Shown here in pieces: positions 63,526 to 64,000 of a stretch of 64,000 nucleotides of DNA (position 1 is its first letter; the number at the start of each line of letters is the position of its first letter). The position numbers and the translations under genes were made by a program. This DNA comes from Rhizobium herbae (GTDB lineage Bacteria > Pseudomonadota > Alphaproteobacteria > Rhizobiales > Rhizobiaceae). The DNA lies in NCBI RefSeq assembly GCF_017873135.1, contig NZ_JAGGJV010000002.1:372001-436000 (forward strand), read 5' to 3'. The notes below the pieces were generated by a model. That model was not told the origin of the DNA and searched no databases. It saw nothing but the letters and a program-made list of their open reading frames with translations.

Positions 63526-64000
63526 ATGACCGAGACAGTCCATCCCGATACCGTTCTCATCATCGATTTCGGCAGCCAGGTCACCCAGCTGATCGCTCGC
63601 CGCGTCCGCGAGACTGGCGTCTATTGCGAGATCGTGCCCTTCCAGTCGGCCGAAGAGGGCTTCAAGCGCCTCAATCCGAAGGCGATCATCCTCTCGGGCA
63701 GCCCCGCCTCGACCCTGGACATCGGTTCCCCGCGTGCGCCACAGGTGGTGTTCGACAGCGGCCTGCCGGTTCTCGGCATCTGCTACGGCCAGCAGACCAT
63801 GTGCGAACAGCTCGGCGGCAAGGTCGAGGCCGGTCATCATCGCGAGTTCGGCCGCGCCTTCATCGAGATCGACAAGGAATGCGCCCTCTATGACGGCATC
63901 TGGACAGTCGGCTCCCGCCATCAGGTGTGGATGAGCCACGGCGACCGCGTCACGGCGATCCCGGCCGGCTTCGACGTCGTCGCCACCTCGCCCAATGCCC
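63526..64000 (+). CDS. guaA: GMP synthase (glutamine-hydrolysing), N-terminal part
   Basis: 158 residues to the right edge, where the gene is cut. The class I glutamine amidotransferase domain is clear: [20 protein letters not shown] (split) at the start, the catalytic Cys in [10 protein letters not shown] near residue 88, and the continuing MSHGD motif near residue 138. GuaA makes GMP from XMP, glutamine and ATP. In rhizobia it follows rsmB; here the two are separated by the iron-associated locus. Confidence 0.95.
   Translation, partial: MTETVHPDTVLIIDFGSQVTQLIARRVRETGVYCEIVPFQSAEEGFKRLNPKAIILSGSPASTLDIGSPRAPQVVFDSGLPVLGICYGQQTMCEQLGGKVEAGHHREFGRAFIEIDKECALYDGIWTVGSRHQVWMSHGDRVTAIPAGFDVVATSPNA

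Overview
The window is chromosomal DNA of a high-GC alphaproteobacterium, most likely a member of the Rhizobiaceae (Rhizobium/Agrobacterium/Ensifer group). The evidence is a PmtA-type phospholipid N-methyltransferase, an FzlA-like protein, dnaN away from dnaA, an iolR-iolCDEB cluster with the fused rhizobial IolC, a ugpBAEC operon, an Irr-type iron motif and several families of rhizobial palindromic repeats. The genus cannot be fixed from the sequence alone. Almost every gene is ordinary housekeeping, transport or catabolic coding. No tRNA, rRNA, CRISPR array, insertion sequence or prophage was seen.

Layout. 0-11 kb: the end of ubiB, a GNAT enzyme with a structured leader, a small secreted Gly/Tyr-rich protein, a MacA-MacB type efflux pair, a nucleoside/guanine deaminase, a Zn/Cd/Pb P-type ATPase divergent from its MerR regulator, coaBC, and a class II glutamine amidotransferase. 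11-18.3 kb: the myo-inositol pathway iolR-iolC-iolD-iolE-iolB, with GGAA-N6-TTCT operators before iolR and iolC and two related palindromic repeats inside the operon. 18.3-24.3 kb: a GFA-domain protein, an AraC/LysE pair, a HAD phosphatase, a VOC protein, a ketopantoate reductase-like enzyme and RF3. 24.3-32.9 kb: dut, a GNAT, an Lrp/EamA pair, NIPSNAP, isochorismatase-like hydrolase, LysE, cysK behind a canonical sigma-54 promoter, comM and gshB.

32.9-42.8 kb: a 0.7 kb gene-free stretch rich in strong hairpins, an NTF2-like/YafY-type regulator pair with a dyad operator, two small unknown proteins, the ugpBAEC glycerol-3-phosphate importer, yraN, rsmI, a repeat cluster and an orphan 186-residue protein with a possible winged helix and a membrane anchor. 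42.8-54.4 kb: dnaN, pmtA, a phosphatase-fold protein overlapping pyrF, DUF1330, an NDUFA9-like oxidoreductase, uppP, fzlA, queG, an SDR, an RlpA-like DPBB protein and an RsmB-type methyltransferase.

54.5-64 kb: an iron-associated locus (imelysin, di-haem oxidoreductase, second imelysin, then CorA and a DUF1513 beta-propeller) behind an Irr/ICE-like dyad, followed by a GNAT, TspO, a hotdog thioesterase, an MTA/SAH nucleosidase and the start of guaA.

The most unusual observations are: a cloverleaf-like palindromic repeat read in frame inside the di-haem oxidoreductase; a CoaBC without the active-site cysteine; a sigma-54 promoter before cysK; ribosome-binding sites buried in hairpins for the GFA and first GNAT genes; an in-frame hydrophobic extension after the RF3 stop; the hairpin-rich non-coding block near 33.1 kb; and the orphan anchored protein upstream of dnaN.
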